A stretch of 64,000 nt of DNA from Andrena cerasifolii (Eukaryota; Arthropoda; Insecta; Hymenoptera; Andrenidae), in contig NW_027485003.1 in NCBI RefSeq assembly GCF_050908995.1, forward strand, positions 1-64,000, written 5' to 3'. This document shows, one piece after another, positions 44,201 to 54,865 of the stretch. The number at the start of each line of letters is the position of its first letter. Within the stretch, counting starts at the first letter, position 1. The position numbers were made by a program, and so were the translations under genes. The notes under the pieces are model-generated. The model searched no databases, was not told the DNA's origin, and was given only the letters and a program-made list of their open reading frames with translations.

Positions 44201-47200
44201 ATTTAAAAAAAATAAAAAAATTATAAGAAAATTAAAAAAATTTAAAAATTTAAAAAAAATTATAAGAAAATTAAAAAAAATTACAAAAATTAAAAAAAAT
44301 AAAAAAAATTTTTTTTTAAATTTTTAAATTTTTTTAATTTTCTTCTAATTTTTTTATTTTTTTTAAATTTTTAAAATTTTTTTTTTAATAAATTAAAAAA
44401 AATAAACAAAACTTTTAAAAAATTTGTCAAAAAAATTTTTAAAATGAAAAATATTTTTAAAAAATAAAACCAAATTAAAAATTTTGTTAAAAAATTAAAA
44501 CAAATTTTTTTTAAAAAATTAAAACAATTTTTTTTTTAATTTTAAAAAAATTAAAAAAATTAAAATTAAAAAAAAATAAAAAAAATTTGTTAAAAAATTA
44601 AAACAAATTTTTTAAAAAAAAATTTAAAAAAATTTTAAAAAAATGAAAAAAAAATAAAAAAAAAATAAAAAAATTATAAGAAAATTAAAAAAAATTAAAA
44701 TTAAAATAAAAATAAAAAAAATTTTAAAAATTTTTTAAAAAATAAAAAAATTATAAGAAAATTAAAATAAAAAAATTTAAATACAAAAAAAATTTAAATA
44801 AAAAAAAAAATATACAAAAATTTAAAAGAAAAATAAAAAAATAAACAAATAAAAATTTTAAAAAAAAATTTAAAAAGTTTTTTAAAAAATTTAAAAAAAA
44901 GAAAAAAATTTAAAAAAAATAAAAAAAAATTTTAAAAAATTTTGTTAAAAAATTAAAACAAATTTTTTTAAAAAAAATTTATAAGAAATTTAAAAAAAAA
45001 AATTTAAAAAATTTAAAAAAAAAAAATTATAAGAAAATTAAAAAAAAAATTTAAAATTTGAAAAAATTAAAAAAAATTAAAATAAAATAAAAATAAAATT
45101 AAAAAAACATTTTTTGAAATAAAAAAATTATAATTTAAAAAAAAATAAAAAAATTTAAATTTAAAAAAATTAAAGTTAAGAAAATTAAGAAAAAATAAAA
45201 ATTAAAGTGGAGAAAAATTAAAAAAAAAGTTAAATTTTTTTTTTAAATTTAAAAAAAATATATAAAGAAATTAAAATAAAAAAATTTAAAATACAAAAAA
45301 AAATTTTAATAAAAAAATATACAAAAAATTAAAAGAAAAATAAAAAATAAAAAAAATAAACAAATAAAAATTTTAAAAAAATAAACAAAATTTTAAAAAA
45401 AAAATAAAAAAAAAATTTTAAAAATGAAAAATATTTTAAAAAAATAAAAACAAATTAAAAAATTTGTTAAAAAATTAAAACAAAATTTTTAAAAAAATTT
45501 TAAAAAAATTTTAAAAAATGAAAAAAAATTTTAAAAATAAAAAAATTAAAAAATATAGAAAAAAATTTAAAACAAAATAATAAAATTTTTTTAAAATTTT
45601 GTTAAAAAATTAAAACAATTTTTTTAAAAAAAATTTATAAAATTTTAAAAATTTAAAAAAAAAAAAAAAAATATAAGAAAATTAAAAAAAATTTTAAATT
45701 AAAAAAAAAAATTAAAGAAAATTTTGTTAAAAAATTAAAACAAATTTTAAAAAAAAAAATAAAAAAAAAATTTTAAAAATTTAAAAAAAATAAAAAAATT
45801 ATAAGAAAATTAAAAAAATTTAAAAATTTAAAAAAAATTATAAGAAAATTAAAAAAAATTAAAAATTAAAAAAAATAAAAAAAATTAAAAATTTTTTTTT
45901 AATAAATTAAAAAAAATAAACAAAATTTTTAAAAAAAATTATAAAAAAAATTTTTAAAAATGAAAAATATTTTTAAAAAATAAAAACAAATTAAAAATTT
46001 TGTTAAAAAATTAAAACAAAATTTTTAAAAAAATTTTAAAAAAATTTTAAAAAATGAAAAAAAATTTTAAAAATAAAAAAATTAAAAAATATAGAAAAAA
46101 ATTTAAAACAAAATAATAATTTTTTTTAAAATTTTGTTAAAAAATTAAAACAATTTTTTAAAAAAAAATTTATAAAATTTTAAAAAATTTAAAAAAAATA
46201 AAAAAAATATAAGAAAATTAAAAAAAAAAATTAAATTAAAAAAAAAATTAAAGAAAATTTTGTTAAAAAATTAAAACAAATTTTAAAAAAAAAATAAAAA
46301 AAATTTTTAAAAATTTAAGAAAAATAAAAAAATTATAAGAAAATTAAAAAAATTTAAAAATTTAAAAAAAATTATAAGAAAATTAAAAAAAATTAAAAAT
46401 TAAAAAAAAATAAAAAAAATTAAAAATTTTTTTTTTAATAAATTAAAAAAAATAAACAAAATTTTAAAAAATAAAAACAAATTAAAAATTTTGTTAAAAA
46501 ATTAAAACAAAATTTTCAAAAAAATTTTAAAAAAAATTTAAAAAAATGAAAAAAAATTTTAAAAATAAAAAAATTAAAAAATATAGAAAAAAAATTTAAA
46601 AAAAATAATAAAATTTTTTAAAAATTTTGTTAAAAAATTAAAACAATTTTTTAAAAAAAAATTTATTAAATTTTAAAAAATTTAAAAAAAATAAAAAAAA
46701 TATAAGAAAATTAAAAAAAAATTTTAAATTAAAAAAAAAATTAAAGAAAATTTTGTTAAAAAATTAAAACAAATTTTATAAAAAAAAATTTAAAAAAATT
46801 TTAAAAAAATGAAAAAAAATAAAAAAAAAAATAAAAAAATTAAAAAATTTTTTTTTAAAAAATTAAAACAAATTGTTTTTTAAAAAATTAAAACAAATTT
46901 TTTTTAAAAAATTAAAACAAATTGTTTTTTAAAAAATTAAAACAAATTTTTTTTAAAAAATTAAAACAATTTTTTTTTTAATTTTAAAAAAATTAAAAAA
47001 ATTATAAGAAAATTAAAAAAAAATTTAAAATTAAAAAAAAATAAAAAAAAAATTTGTTAAAAAATTAAAACAAATTTTATAAAAAAAAATTTAAAAAAAT
47101 TTTAAAAAAATGAAAAAAAATAAAAAAAAAAATAAAAAAATTATAAGAAAATTAAAAAAAAATTAAAATTAAAATAAAAATAAAAAAAAATTTTTAAATT

Positions 47201-47414
47201 TTTTAAAAAATAAAAAAATTATAAGAAAATTAAAATAAAAAAATTTAAATACAAAAAAAATTTAAATAAAAAAAAAATATACAAAAATTTAAAAGAAAAA
47301 TAAAAAAATAAACAAATAAAAATTTAAAAAAAAAATTTAAAAAGTTTTTTAAAAAATTTAAAAAAAAGAAAAAAATTTAAAAAAAATAAAAAAAAATTTT
47401 TAAAAATTTTGTTA
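41269..47414. repeat. A-rich low-complexity satellite array
   Basis: Extremely AT-rich, with A in large excess on the plus strand. Built from recurring phrases (ATTTTGTTAAAAAATTAAAA, TTATAAGAAAATTAAAAA, AATAAACAAAATTTTTAAA). Longer units recur: the phrase with AAATTAAAAAAAATAAACAAAA returns near 42280, 42745, 43258, 43805, 44393, 45905 and 46443 (about 460-600 bp apart where adjacent). The rare G-containing phrase AATTAAAGTGGAGAAAAA returns at ~41667 and ~45204, and again at ~49810 beyond the solo LTR. No genes. Confidence 0.92.
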
Positions 47415-47642
47415 TGTTACGTATGTGGATTTTTCCCCATACGCCGCTCTCAACCACTTTTCGAGCTCGCGTCTACGAAGGGAAAACGCCCTAAAAATCC
47501 TTTTGCTTATCACATACCACTAAGGGGGGTCATGATCTCGACCATCTGGATCACGACCATGGGAACGGGAGTGACACGACGACGACCCCGAAGAATTTCC
47601 TTATATGGAAATTTCAAATGCATCCCCACTCATTTTTGGGAC

Positions 47643-47650
47643 TATATAAA
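47643..47650 (+). promoter_or_regulatory. TATA box of the solo LTR
   Basis: TATATAAA, with candidate arthropod initiator CAGT steps about 30-40 bp downstream (GCAGTACAGTT near 47681-47691). This would place the start of R near 47680. Confidence 0.65.
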
Positions 47651-48069
47651 CCCTTTGGTTTCTACCCTCTGCGGTTAAAAGCAGTACAGTTACGCGTAGA
47701 GTAACGTGGTGTCACGCTCGTACCGAGTCGGTTGAATTCAGTAAGATCGAGCTAAAGTCTCCGTCGGAATCATAGTTGACCCCATAGAATCCGCGAGTTC
47801 GGTTTACATTCTATTGGGCACTTTGTTATAGCCGCTCGTACGCCCCGCATCGCCAGTGCGTCAACACCGAGCAAATTAGTGGTAATTTTCACACATTTAT
47901 TACACTATTTTCCCGCGACATTCACATTTGTACCAACTAATCTTGAATACACGAATGGTGTTCACTTCTAAATCGAGTTGATTCGTTAAAACCCATCTTT
48001 TACCCAGCGATCCTTATAAACTTAGTAGCGCTCACCCACTGATACAACTTTACCGCTCGAGTTGTATCA

Positions 48070-48161
48070 AATAAAAATTAAGAGTTACGAGGCATTAATA
48101 ACATTTCCCGCGACTCCCTGATCTAGCATCAGGTTAGTTTGCAACCTTTCATCCAAATAAA
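48070..48161 (+). terminator. Poly(A) signals of the solo LTR
   Basis: AATAAA at 48070-48075 and 48156-48161. If used, the hairpin array falls at the R/U5 boundary and in U5, meaning in the 5' leader of a full-length genomic RNA. Confidence 0.45.
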
Positions 48162-48591
48162 GGAATTTTACCAACCTAGTGGCTCCTCGATTTCGCATCG
48201 GGTTCGTCCACGTTTAACCCTCCTACGGCTCCCTGATTTCGCATCAGGTTCGTCCGTATCCTACAGCTCCCTGGTTTCGCACCAGGTTCGTCTGTAAGTC
48301 TACCAACCTCCGAACAGCTCCCTGGTTTCGCACCAGGTTCGTCTGTGAATAATCCAACCTCCTAACAGCTCCTCGACTTCGCGTCGAGTTCGTCTGTGAA
48401 CATCATCCTAGTGACACCCCGATTTCGCATCGGGTTCGTTCACGACGTTTCACCCTCCTGCGGCTCCCTGATTTCAAATCAGGTTCGTCCGCGCTTGACT
48501 CCATTCCTAGAGGCTCCCTGATTTCGCATCAGGTTCGTCCTCGCCGTCAATAATCCAAGCGGCTCCCTGATTTCGCATCAGGTTCGTCCGC
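48110..48591 (+). repeat. Array of ten covarying two-stem hairpins
   Basis: Modules at 48110-48142, 48179-48211, 48224-48258, 48262-48296, 48314-48346, 48365-48397, 48411-48443, 48460-48492, 48510-48542 and 48559-48591. Each is: outer stem 4-5 bp; CTC; inner stem 6 bp; TTCGC loop; inner stem; TTCGT; outer stem. Outer stems in order: GCGA/TTGC, GTGG/CCAC, TACGG/CCGTA, TACAG/CTGTA, ACAG/CTGT, ACAG/CTGT, GTGA/TCAC, GCGG/CCGC, GAGG/CCTC, GCGG/CCGC. Inner stems: CCTGAT/ATCAGG, CTCGAT/ATCGGG, CCTGGT/ACCAGG, CTCGAC/GTCGAG, CCCGAT/ATCGGG. Pairing survives the sequence changes. Small exceptions: loop CTAGC and TTAGT in module 1, CAC in module 7, TTCAA in module 8. Linkers are pyrimidine-rich (ACCTCC, CCCTCCT). 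Confidence 0.95.
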
Positions 48592-48680
48592 GCACCTTAC
48601 TAACAAATTCGTTAACCATATTCCTTGGGAAATACCCTTCTCGCCGGCCTCTCGCGTTGCCGCAGCCCCGGCTCGTAACA

Positions 48681-50423
48681 GTTAAAAAATTAAAACAAAT
48701 TTTTTTAAAAAAAATTTATAAGAAAATTAAAAAAAAATTTTAAAAAATTTAAAAAAAATTAAAAATTAAAAAATAAATAAAAAAATTAAAACAAATTTTT
48801 TTTAAAAAATTAAAACAATTTTTTTTTTAAAAATTAAAACAAATTTTTTTAAAAAATTTTAAAAAAATTAAAAAAATTATAAGAAAATTTAAAAAAAAAT
48901 TAAAATTAAAAAAAAGTAAAACGAAAATTGTTAAAAAATTAAAACAAATTTTTAAAAAAAAATAAATAAAAATATTTAAAAATTTTAAAAAAATTAAAAA
49001 TTAAAAAATAAATAAAAAAATTAAAAATTTTTTTTTAAAAATTAAAACAAATTTTTTTTAAAAAATTAAAACAAATTTTTTTTAAAAAATTTAAAAAAAA
49101 TTAAAAAAATTATAAGAAAATTAAAAAAAAATTTAAAATTAAAAAAAAAATAAAAAAAATTTTAAAAATTTTTTAAAAAATAAAAAAATTATAAGAAAAT
49201 TAAAATAAAAAATTTAAATACAAAAAAATTTAAATAAAAAAAAATATACAAAAATTTAAAAGAAAAATAAAAAAATAAACAAATAAAAATTAAAAAAAAA
49301 ATTTAAAAAGTTTTTTAAAAAATTTAAAAAAAAGAAAAAAATTTAAAAAAAATAAAAAAAAATTTAAAAAATTTTGTTAAAAAATTAAAACAAATTTTTT
49401 AAAAAAAAATTTATAAGAAAATTAAAAAAAATTTTAAAAAATTTAAAAAAAAAAATTATAAGAAAATTAAAAAAAAAATTTTAAAATTTAAAAAAAATTA
49501 TAAGAACATTAAAAAAAATTAAAAATTAAATAAAAAATTAAAAAAAATTTTGTTAAAAAATTAAAACAAATTTTTAAAAAAAAAATTTTAAAAAATTTTA
49601 AAAAAATTTTAAAAAATTAAAAAAAAATAAAAAAAATTATAAGAAAATTAAAAAAAAAATTTTTAAATTTGAAAAAATAAAAAAAATTAAAATAAAATAA
49701 AAATAAAATTAAAAAAACATTTTTTGAAATAAAAAAATTATAATTTAAAAAAAAATAAAAAATTTAAATTTAAAAAAATTAAAGTTAAGAAAATTAAGAA
49801 AAAATAAAAATTAAAGTGGAGAAAAATTAAAAAAAAGTTAAATTTTTTTTTTAAATTTAAAAAAAAATATATATAAAGAAATTAAAATAAAAAAATTTAA
49901 AATACAAAAAAAAATTTTAATAAAAAAATATACAAAAAATTAAAAGAAAAATAAAAAATAAAAAAATAAACAAATAAAAATTTAAAAAAAATAAACAAAA
50001 TTTTTAAAAAAAAATAAAAAAAAATTTTTAAAAATGAAAAATATTTTAAAAAAATAAAAACAAATTAAAAAATTTGTTAAAAAATTAAAACAAAATTTTT
50101 AAAAAAATTTTAAAAAAATTTTAAAAAATGAAAAAAATTTTAAAAATAAAAAAATTAAAAAATATAGAAAAAAATTTAAAACAAAATAATAAAATTTTTT
50201 TCAAATTTTGTTAAAAAATTAAAACAATTTTTAAAAAAAAAATTTATAAAATTTTAAAAAATTTAAAAAAAAAAATAAAAAAAATATAAGAAAATTAAAA
50301 AAAAATTTTAAATTAAAAAAAAAATTAAAGAAAATTTTGTTAAAAAATTAAAACAAATTTTTTAAAAAAAAAAAAAAAAAAATTTTAAAAATTTAAAAAA
50401 AATAAAAAAATTATAAGAAAATT
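48681..50423. repeat. A-rich low-complexity satellite array (continued)
   Basis: Continues the array of 41269-47414 after the solo LTR with the same phrases, including AATTAAAGTGGAGAAAAATT near 49810. No genes. Ends directly at the copia 5' LTR. Confidence 0.92.
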
Positions 50424-50633
50424 TGTTAGAAATGGGCAAGTACACTTACCCATCTAGGTATCAACCGTGTCTTTCATGACGAGCGGTAGCGACGAAACTA
50501 CCACGAGCTAAACCTTAGATTAGTGCGTTATATACCTTTGTATAGCAAGGACCTTTCTTATGTCGTGTAAATAACAAAGGCAAATACATTACAATAACCA
50601 TATCGACGAGTATCTCACTTAATAAAACCATCA
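50424..50633 (+). repeat. Copia 5' LTR
   Basis: TGTTAGAAATGG...AAAACCATCA, 210 bp. Contains a TATA-like GTTATATACC at ~50526-50535. Confidence 0.96.
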
Positions 50634-50647
50634 GGTTATGGGCCCAG
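50634..50647 (+). other. Primer binding site, initiator tRNA-Met anticodon arm
   Basis: GGTTATGGGCCCAG starts directly after the LTR and is complementary to the anticodon-arm region of eukaryotic initiator tRNA-Met (CTGGGCCCATAACC). This indicates priming by an internal half-tRNA, as known for Drosophila copia. Confidence 0.88.
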
Positions 50648-50731
50648 AGACGTTCCCACTGCGCGTAATTAAAAATAAGTAAGGTGAAAGTGAAAACAAG
50701 GAAACAAAAGTTTATCCAAACAAAGAACAAC

Positions 50732-53119
50732 ATGGCCACGTTGAACCCAAATCATATCCAGAAGCTTGGCGAGAAGAACTATGAATCCTGGAAAATCCAA
50801 GTAAGAAGTCTTCTGATATTCAACGAGCTGTGGTCATATACAAACGGAAAAGAAGCACAGACCAAAGAAAACGCACTCGAATGGTCGAAGAAAGATGAAA
50901 AGGCATTGGCGTTGATCCTATTAAGCGTGGAGAACAATCAGTTAAACCACGTGAAAAGGGCCGAAACTTCGCATGAAGCTTGGGAAAAACTAAAGAGCGT
51001 ACATGAGTCCAGAGGTCCAGTGCGAAAAGCCGCTCTTTATAAGCAATTACACAGGCTGAAAAAGGAACCTCAGCAAACTATGACGCAATACATTAACGAC
51101 TTCCAATTTAAAGTCGAACAGTTGGAAGGAGTGGGGATAAAGATTCCAGACGAACTAGCGTCGATAATGTTGCTGAGCTCCTTGCCAACAGAGTACGAAA
51201 ATTTCGCGGTTGCCATCGAGTCACGTGACGAGTTACCTAACCTCGAAAGCCTAAAGTTAAAGTTGATAGAAGAGGAAGCGAGGAAAGGAGAAACCAGCAA
51301 CAAAGCAGAGGAAGAAACCAACAGTAACAATGCCTTAGTAACAAAAAAATATAACAAAAACAAAAAGGATAAGGAAAAGCAAAATAAATTTAATGGAAAC
51401 TGCAACATATGCAAAAAGTATGGACACCGTGCAAGGGATTGTCGTACGAAGATGGACAATTCAACACAAGGTCGGAGCGACGCATGGGCAGCCTCAGCGT
51501 TTAACAACTATTGCACAAAATCCACCACTTGGTATCTAGATAGTGGAGCGACCACACATATGAGTAATGATAAAAACAAATTCACAGACATTCATGATCA
51601 TCACAGCCAAATATACACAGCCACCGAAGAGAGTGTAAACTCGATGGGAAAAGGACAAATTGAACTAAAAATCAACATCGCAAATAAAAACAAAAACAAC
51701 ATTAAATTAAAAGAGGCCATGTTCGTACCCAGCTTCAAGAACAATTTGATGTCAGTGTCCAAAATAACCAAAAATGGGTACAGGGTGACCTTTTACAAAG
51801 ACAGTGCTAAAATAACGCGTCCAGACGGGTCACTGGCAATGATTGCGAAGGAACAAAATGGTCTGTATGTAGTGGAAGAAAGTGCAAAACATAGTGCCAT
51901 GATACAAACGGAACAAAACAGTGCAATAACCAAATGGCACCAAAGATTGGGGCACTTAAATTACAGCGACGTACGAAAATTAAAAAACAAGGAAATGGTG
52001 ATTGGAATAAAGGACAAAATTGACATTTCCAATCCTATATGTGAAATATGCGAAAAAGCAAAAATACACCAGTTGCCCTTTAAATCGTCTGTGCGAAGAG
52101 AAAAGGAAGTACTAGGGTTAGTGCACAGTGATATATGTGGTCCATTTAGTAAAGCATCTTTAGGGGGAGCCAAATACTTTGTGACCTTCATAGATGACAA
52201 AAGTCGTCACGTTCAGGTCATACCATTAAAGAACCGATCTGATGTACTGGATGCGTTCAAAGAATATAAGGCTCGTGTAGAAAACTCAACAGGCCACAGA
52301 ATTAAGAAATTGAGGACCGACAACGGTACTGAATATCTATCGCACGCATTTAGTGAATTTTTGAAAAAGGAAGGCATAACAAGGGAACTAACTGTAGAAT
52401 ACACGCCCCAACAGAATGGAGTGTCCGAAAGGCTAAATCGTACTCTAGTAGAAATGGCCAGATGTTTGCTTATGCAAGCAGAACTACCAATCACCTTATG
52501 GGCCGAGGCAATTGGAACAGCGGCATATATAAGAAATAGATGTCCAACGACAGCAAATCAAGAAACCACGCCGCATGAAGTTTGGACCGGCGAGAAACCA
52601 TACGTAGGTTTTCTAAGAAAATTTGGAAGCCGAGTCATAGCCCTAGAGAAGGGACGCAAAAGAAATAAATTCGAGCCCAAAGGAAAAGAATACGTCCTAG
52701 TCGGATATTCAGAAGAGGCCAAAGCATACCGCTTGTGGGAAAGAGGAACAAAAAAAGTCTTTAAAAGAAGAGACGTTCGTTTTATAGAAGACCAAGGGAC
52801 AAGCACATGCAAAGACGAACCAAGCCTACTAGAAGCACAAATAAAAAAACCAGTCCCAAAAACAACAGACGCAGAGAGTTCAGCAGAGGACAGTTCATCA
52901 GAGGAAGATGTCAGCGAAGACCTCTCTCAAAAAGAAGAACCAGCAGAAGAACCACCAATCAGCAATGACACTCCGAAAACCAGCCGAGGACCGGGTCGTC
53001 CCAAACTGGAGAAGACGGGAAAGCCAGGCAGACCACGAAAATTATACCAAACCAAACAAACTCAACAAGCACCAACAACTGTACGTCAGGCGATGGAAGA
53101 TCCAAACCAAGACGCATGA
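50732..53119 (+). CDS. Copia Gag-protease-integrase (795 aa to in-frame TGA)
   Basis: Start is the first ATG (ACAACATGG) after an ATG-less upstream extension. Order: Gag/UBN2-type region; CCHC zinc knuckle CNICKKYGHRARDC (~224-237) forming the nucleocapsid; aspartic protease WYLDSGATTHMS (Asp ~270); GAG-pre-integrase zinc module (HQRLGH..CEIC, ~402-450); integrase core with Asp ~466, Asp ~529 and Glu ~565 (D,D35E); then an acidic/Ser-rich linker and an AT-hook-like GRPKLEKTGKPGRPRK. The frame ends at TGA 53117-53119, followed by CTA. The same frame continues directly into reverse transcriptase with no other break, so the stop lies inside what would be one polyprotein. Confidence 0.95.
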   Translation: MATLNPNHIQKLGEKNYESWKIQVRSLLIFNELWSYTNGKEAQTKENALEWSKKDEKALALILLSVENNQLNHVKRAETSHEAWEKLKSVHESRGPVRKAALYKQLHRLKKEPQQTMTQYINDFQFKVEQLEGVGIKIPDELASIMLLSSLPTEYENFAVAIESRDELPNLESLKLKLIEEEARKGETSNKAEEETNSNNALVTKKYNKNKKDKEKQNKFNGNCNICKKYGHRARDCRTKMDNSTQGRSDAWAASAFNNYCTKSTTWYLDSGATTHMSNDKNKFTDIHDHHSQIYTATEESVNSMGKGQIELKINIANKNKNNIKLKEAMFVPSFKNNLMSVSKITKNGYRVTFYKDSAKITRPDGSLAMIAKEQNGLYVVEESAKHSAMIQTEQNSAITKWHQRLGHLNYSDVRKLKNKEMVIGIKDKIDISNPICEICEKAKIHQLPFKSSVRREKEVLGLVHSDICGPFSKASLGGAKYFVTFIDDKSRHVQVIPLKNRSDVLDAFKEYKARVENSTGHRIKKLRTDNGTEYLSHAFSEFLKKEGITRELTVEYTPQQNGVSERLNRTLVEMARCLLMQAELPITLWAEAIGTAAYIRNRCPTTANQETTPHEVWTGEKPYVGFLRKFGSRVIALEKGRKRNKFEPKGKEYVLVGYSEEAKAYRLWERGTKKVFKRRDVRFIEDQGTSTCKDEPSLLEAQIKKPVPKTTDAESSAEDSSSEEDVSEDLSQKEEPAEEPPISNDTPKTSRGPGRPKLEKTGKPGRPRKLYQTKQTQQAPTTVRQAMEDPNQDA

Positions 53120-53122
53120 CTA
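53117..53122 (+). other. In-frame TGA-CTA stop within copia pol
   Basis: Single stop in an otherwise continuous gag-pol frame. In related copia polyproteins this position, just before the Ala-Met of the RT entry region, is usually Trp (from family knowledge). TGA CTA is the best-known leaky stop context in animals and viruses. The truncated copy keeps the identical stop at 39521-39526. Confidence 0.8.
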
Positions 53123-54625
53123 CACGCAATGAAAGAAGAATATGACACTTTGATGGAAAACAACACATGGATCTTGGTGAGTAGACCCAAGAATAAAAAA
53201 GTAATAAAGAATAAATGGGTGTTTAAGGTCAAGGAGCATCAGGATGGCTCCATCCAAAAATACAAAGCCAGACTAGTGGCTAGAGGCGACCAACAACGCG
53301 AAGGGATAGATTTCAATGAGGTTTTCGCACCAGTGGCACGTTTGGAGAACATCCGTACGCTGTTAGGAGTCAGCGCCATAAGAGGAATGCATATCCATCA
53401 AATGGATGTCATAACTGCGTATGTACAAGGCGATTTGCGAGACGAGTTATATATGGAGCAGCCTGAACAGTTTGTCAAACCGGGTGCGGAAGAGAGAGTA
53501 TGTAAGTTGAATAAACCTCTATACGGCCTGAAACAGGCCGGACGCGAGTGGTATCGCAAATTAGATAATTACTTAACTAGCATTAACTTTAAAAGAACAC
53601 CCCAGAATCCTTGTGTATATACCGAGCCGACAACGGGCCAAGATACAATAATAGTAGTATATGTCGACGATCTGTTAATAGCGTCCGCGAATTTAGAAAA
53701 TGTAATTAAGTTAAAAGAAATATTAAAACAAAAATTTAAAATGAAGGATTTAGGAAATGTTAGAGACATCTTGGGAATACACATAGAAAGAGAAGGGGAT
53801 ATAGGCAGCATTACAATAAAGCAAAAGAAATATATAAAAGATCTCTTAAAAAGGTTCCACATGGAAGACTGTAATCCCATGAATACGCCCATAGAAAAAA
53901 ATCTAAATGTTCTACAGTTACTGTCGGAAACCAAAGATAACGTTAACGAAAAGTTAGATAAGCCATATAGGGAACTAGTAGGTAGTTTAAATTATCTGGC
54001 AAACGCCACGAGGCCCGACATAGCTTTTACAACCAATTTACTGAGCCGGTTCTGTGAAAATCCGTCCTCAACTCATTGGAAGATGGCGAAGCGAGTACTA
54101 AAGTATCTAAAAGGGACAATAGAATATAGCATAAAGTACAACACTGAGCAAAATAACTTTATGGCATATGTAGATGCCGATTGGGCAAGCGACACAAGCG
54201 ATAGGAAGTCATATACTGGATTCCTTTTATGTATAGCGGGCGGTCCGATCAGCTGGTGTAGTAAGAAACAAAAGTCCGTCGCGCTCTCTACCATGGAGGC
54301 AGAGTACATGGCTCTTTCGCAAGCCGCGAACGAAGTAGACTATGTAAGAAAATTGTTAAAACATATGAAAATCACTAACCTAATAGAAAATGCGACGGAA
54401 ATATACTGTGATAATCAAAGTGCGATACAGTTATCTAAGAACAGCGTGCACCATTCACGCAGTAAACATATAGACATTAGGTATCATTTTTCCCGAGACG
54501 CGCAGGAAACAGGCATTATAGACGTAAAATACCTAAGTACAAACTTAATGGTAGCTGATATACTAACAAAAGCGTTATCTAGATGTAAACACGAAATATG
54601 TGTTCAATTAATGAATATGAATTAG
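53120..54625 (+). CDS. Copia reverse transcriptase-RNase H (downstream of TGA)
   Basis: In frame with the upstream part; an ATG at 53129 also exists. RVT_2 domain with KNKWVFKVKEHQDGS, KARLVARGDQQREGIDFNEVFAPVA and the catalytic YVDDLLIAS; a connection region with GSLNYLANATRPDIAF; then RNase H with AYVDADWASD, STMEAEYMAL and YCDNQSAIQLSKN. Ends at TAG 54623-54625, 30 bp before the 3' LTR. Expression would need readthrough of TGA, reinitiation at 53129, or a corrected copy. Confidence 0.95.
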   Translation, partial: LHAMKEEYDTLMENNTWILVSRPKNKKVIKNKWVFKVKEHQDGSIQKYKARLVARGDQQREGIDFNEVFAPVARLENIRTLLGVSAIRGMHIHQMDVITAYVQGDLRDELYMEQPEQFVKPGAEERVCKLNKPLYGLKQAGREWYRKLDNYLTSINFKRTPQNPCVYTEPTTGQDTIIVVYVDDLLIASANLENVIKLKEILKQKFKMKDLGNVRDILGIHIEREGDIGSITIKQKKYIKDLLKRFHMEDCNPMNTPIEKNLNVLQLLSETKDNVNEKLDKPYRELVGSLNYLANATRPDIAFTTNLLSRFCENPSSTHWKMAKRVLKYLKGTIEYSIKYNTEQNNFMAYVDADWASDTSDRKSYTGFLLCIAGGPISWCSKKQKSVALSTMEAEYMALSQAANEVDYVRKLLKHMKITNLIENATEIYCDNQSAIQLSKNSVHHSRSKHIDIRYHFSRDAQETGIIDVKYLSTNLMVADILTKALSRCKHEICVQLMNMN

Positions 54626-54645
54626 AGTTATTACAGACACAATGA

Positions 54646-54655
54646 TATGGGGGAG
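54646..54655 (+). other. Polypurine tract of copia
   Basis: ATATGGGGGAG immediately precedes the 3' LTR; plus-strand priming site. Confidence 0.8.
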
Positions 54656-54865
54656 TGTTAGAAATGGGCAAGTACACTTACCCATCTAGGTATCAACCGT
54701 GTCTTTCATGACGAGCGGTAGCGACGAAACTACCACGAGCTAAACCTTAGATTAGTGCGTTATATACCTTTGTATAGCAAGGACCTTTCTTATGTCGTGT
54801 AAATAACAAAGGCAAATACATTACAATAACCATATCGACGAGTATCTCACTTAATAAAACCATCA
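54656..54865 (+). repeat. Copia 3' LTR
   Basis: 210 bp; reads the same as the 5' LTR throughout by eye. Confidence 0.96.

Larger units (their letters stand above)
47415..48680 (+). mobile_element. Solo LTR (1266 bp), probably Ty3/gypsy-like
   Basis: Begins TGTTACGTATG and ends GGCTCGTAACA, giving TG...CA ends with inverted TGTTACG/CGTAACA. Flanked by a 4 bp target duplication GTTA (47411-47414 and 48681-48684). Removing it restores TTTTGTTAAAAAATTAAAAC, exactly the consensus of the surrounding array. No internal coding region remains, so it is an LTR-LTR recombination remnant. It contains a TATA box, poly(A) signals and a ten-hairpin array. Class assignment rests on the ends and the 4 bp duplication only. 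Confidence 0.92.
50424..54865 (+). mobile_element. Complete Ty1/copia retrotransposon (4442 bp)
   Basis: Two LTRs of 210 bp that appear identical, a primer binding site, gag-protease-integrase-RT-RNase H in copia order, and a polypurine tract. LTR identity indicates very recent insertion. The expected 5 bp target duplication is missing: AAATT on the left, TTTTT on the right. Confidence 0.97.

Noticed and set aside
47409..47678. 89 codon frame at the start of the solo LTR
   Set aside because: Begins in U3 of an LTR before its TATA box; no coding signature.
48110..48591. CRISPR-like array (palindromic ~30 bp repeats with short spacers)
   Set aside because: The repeats vary in sequence while keeping base pairing, spacers are only ~3-19 nt (about 36 nt once), there is no leader or cas gene, and the setting is a eukaryotic LTR.
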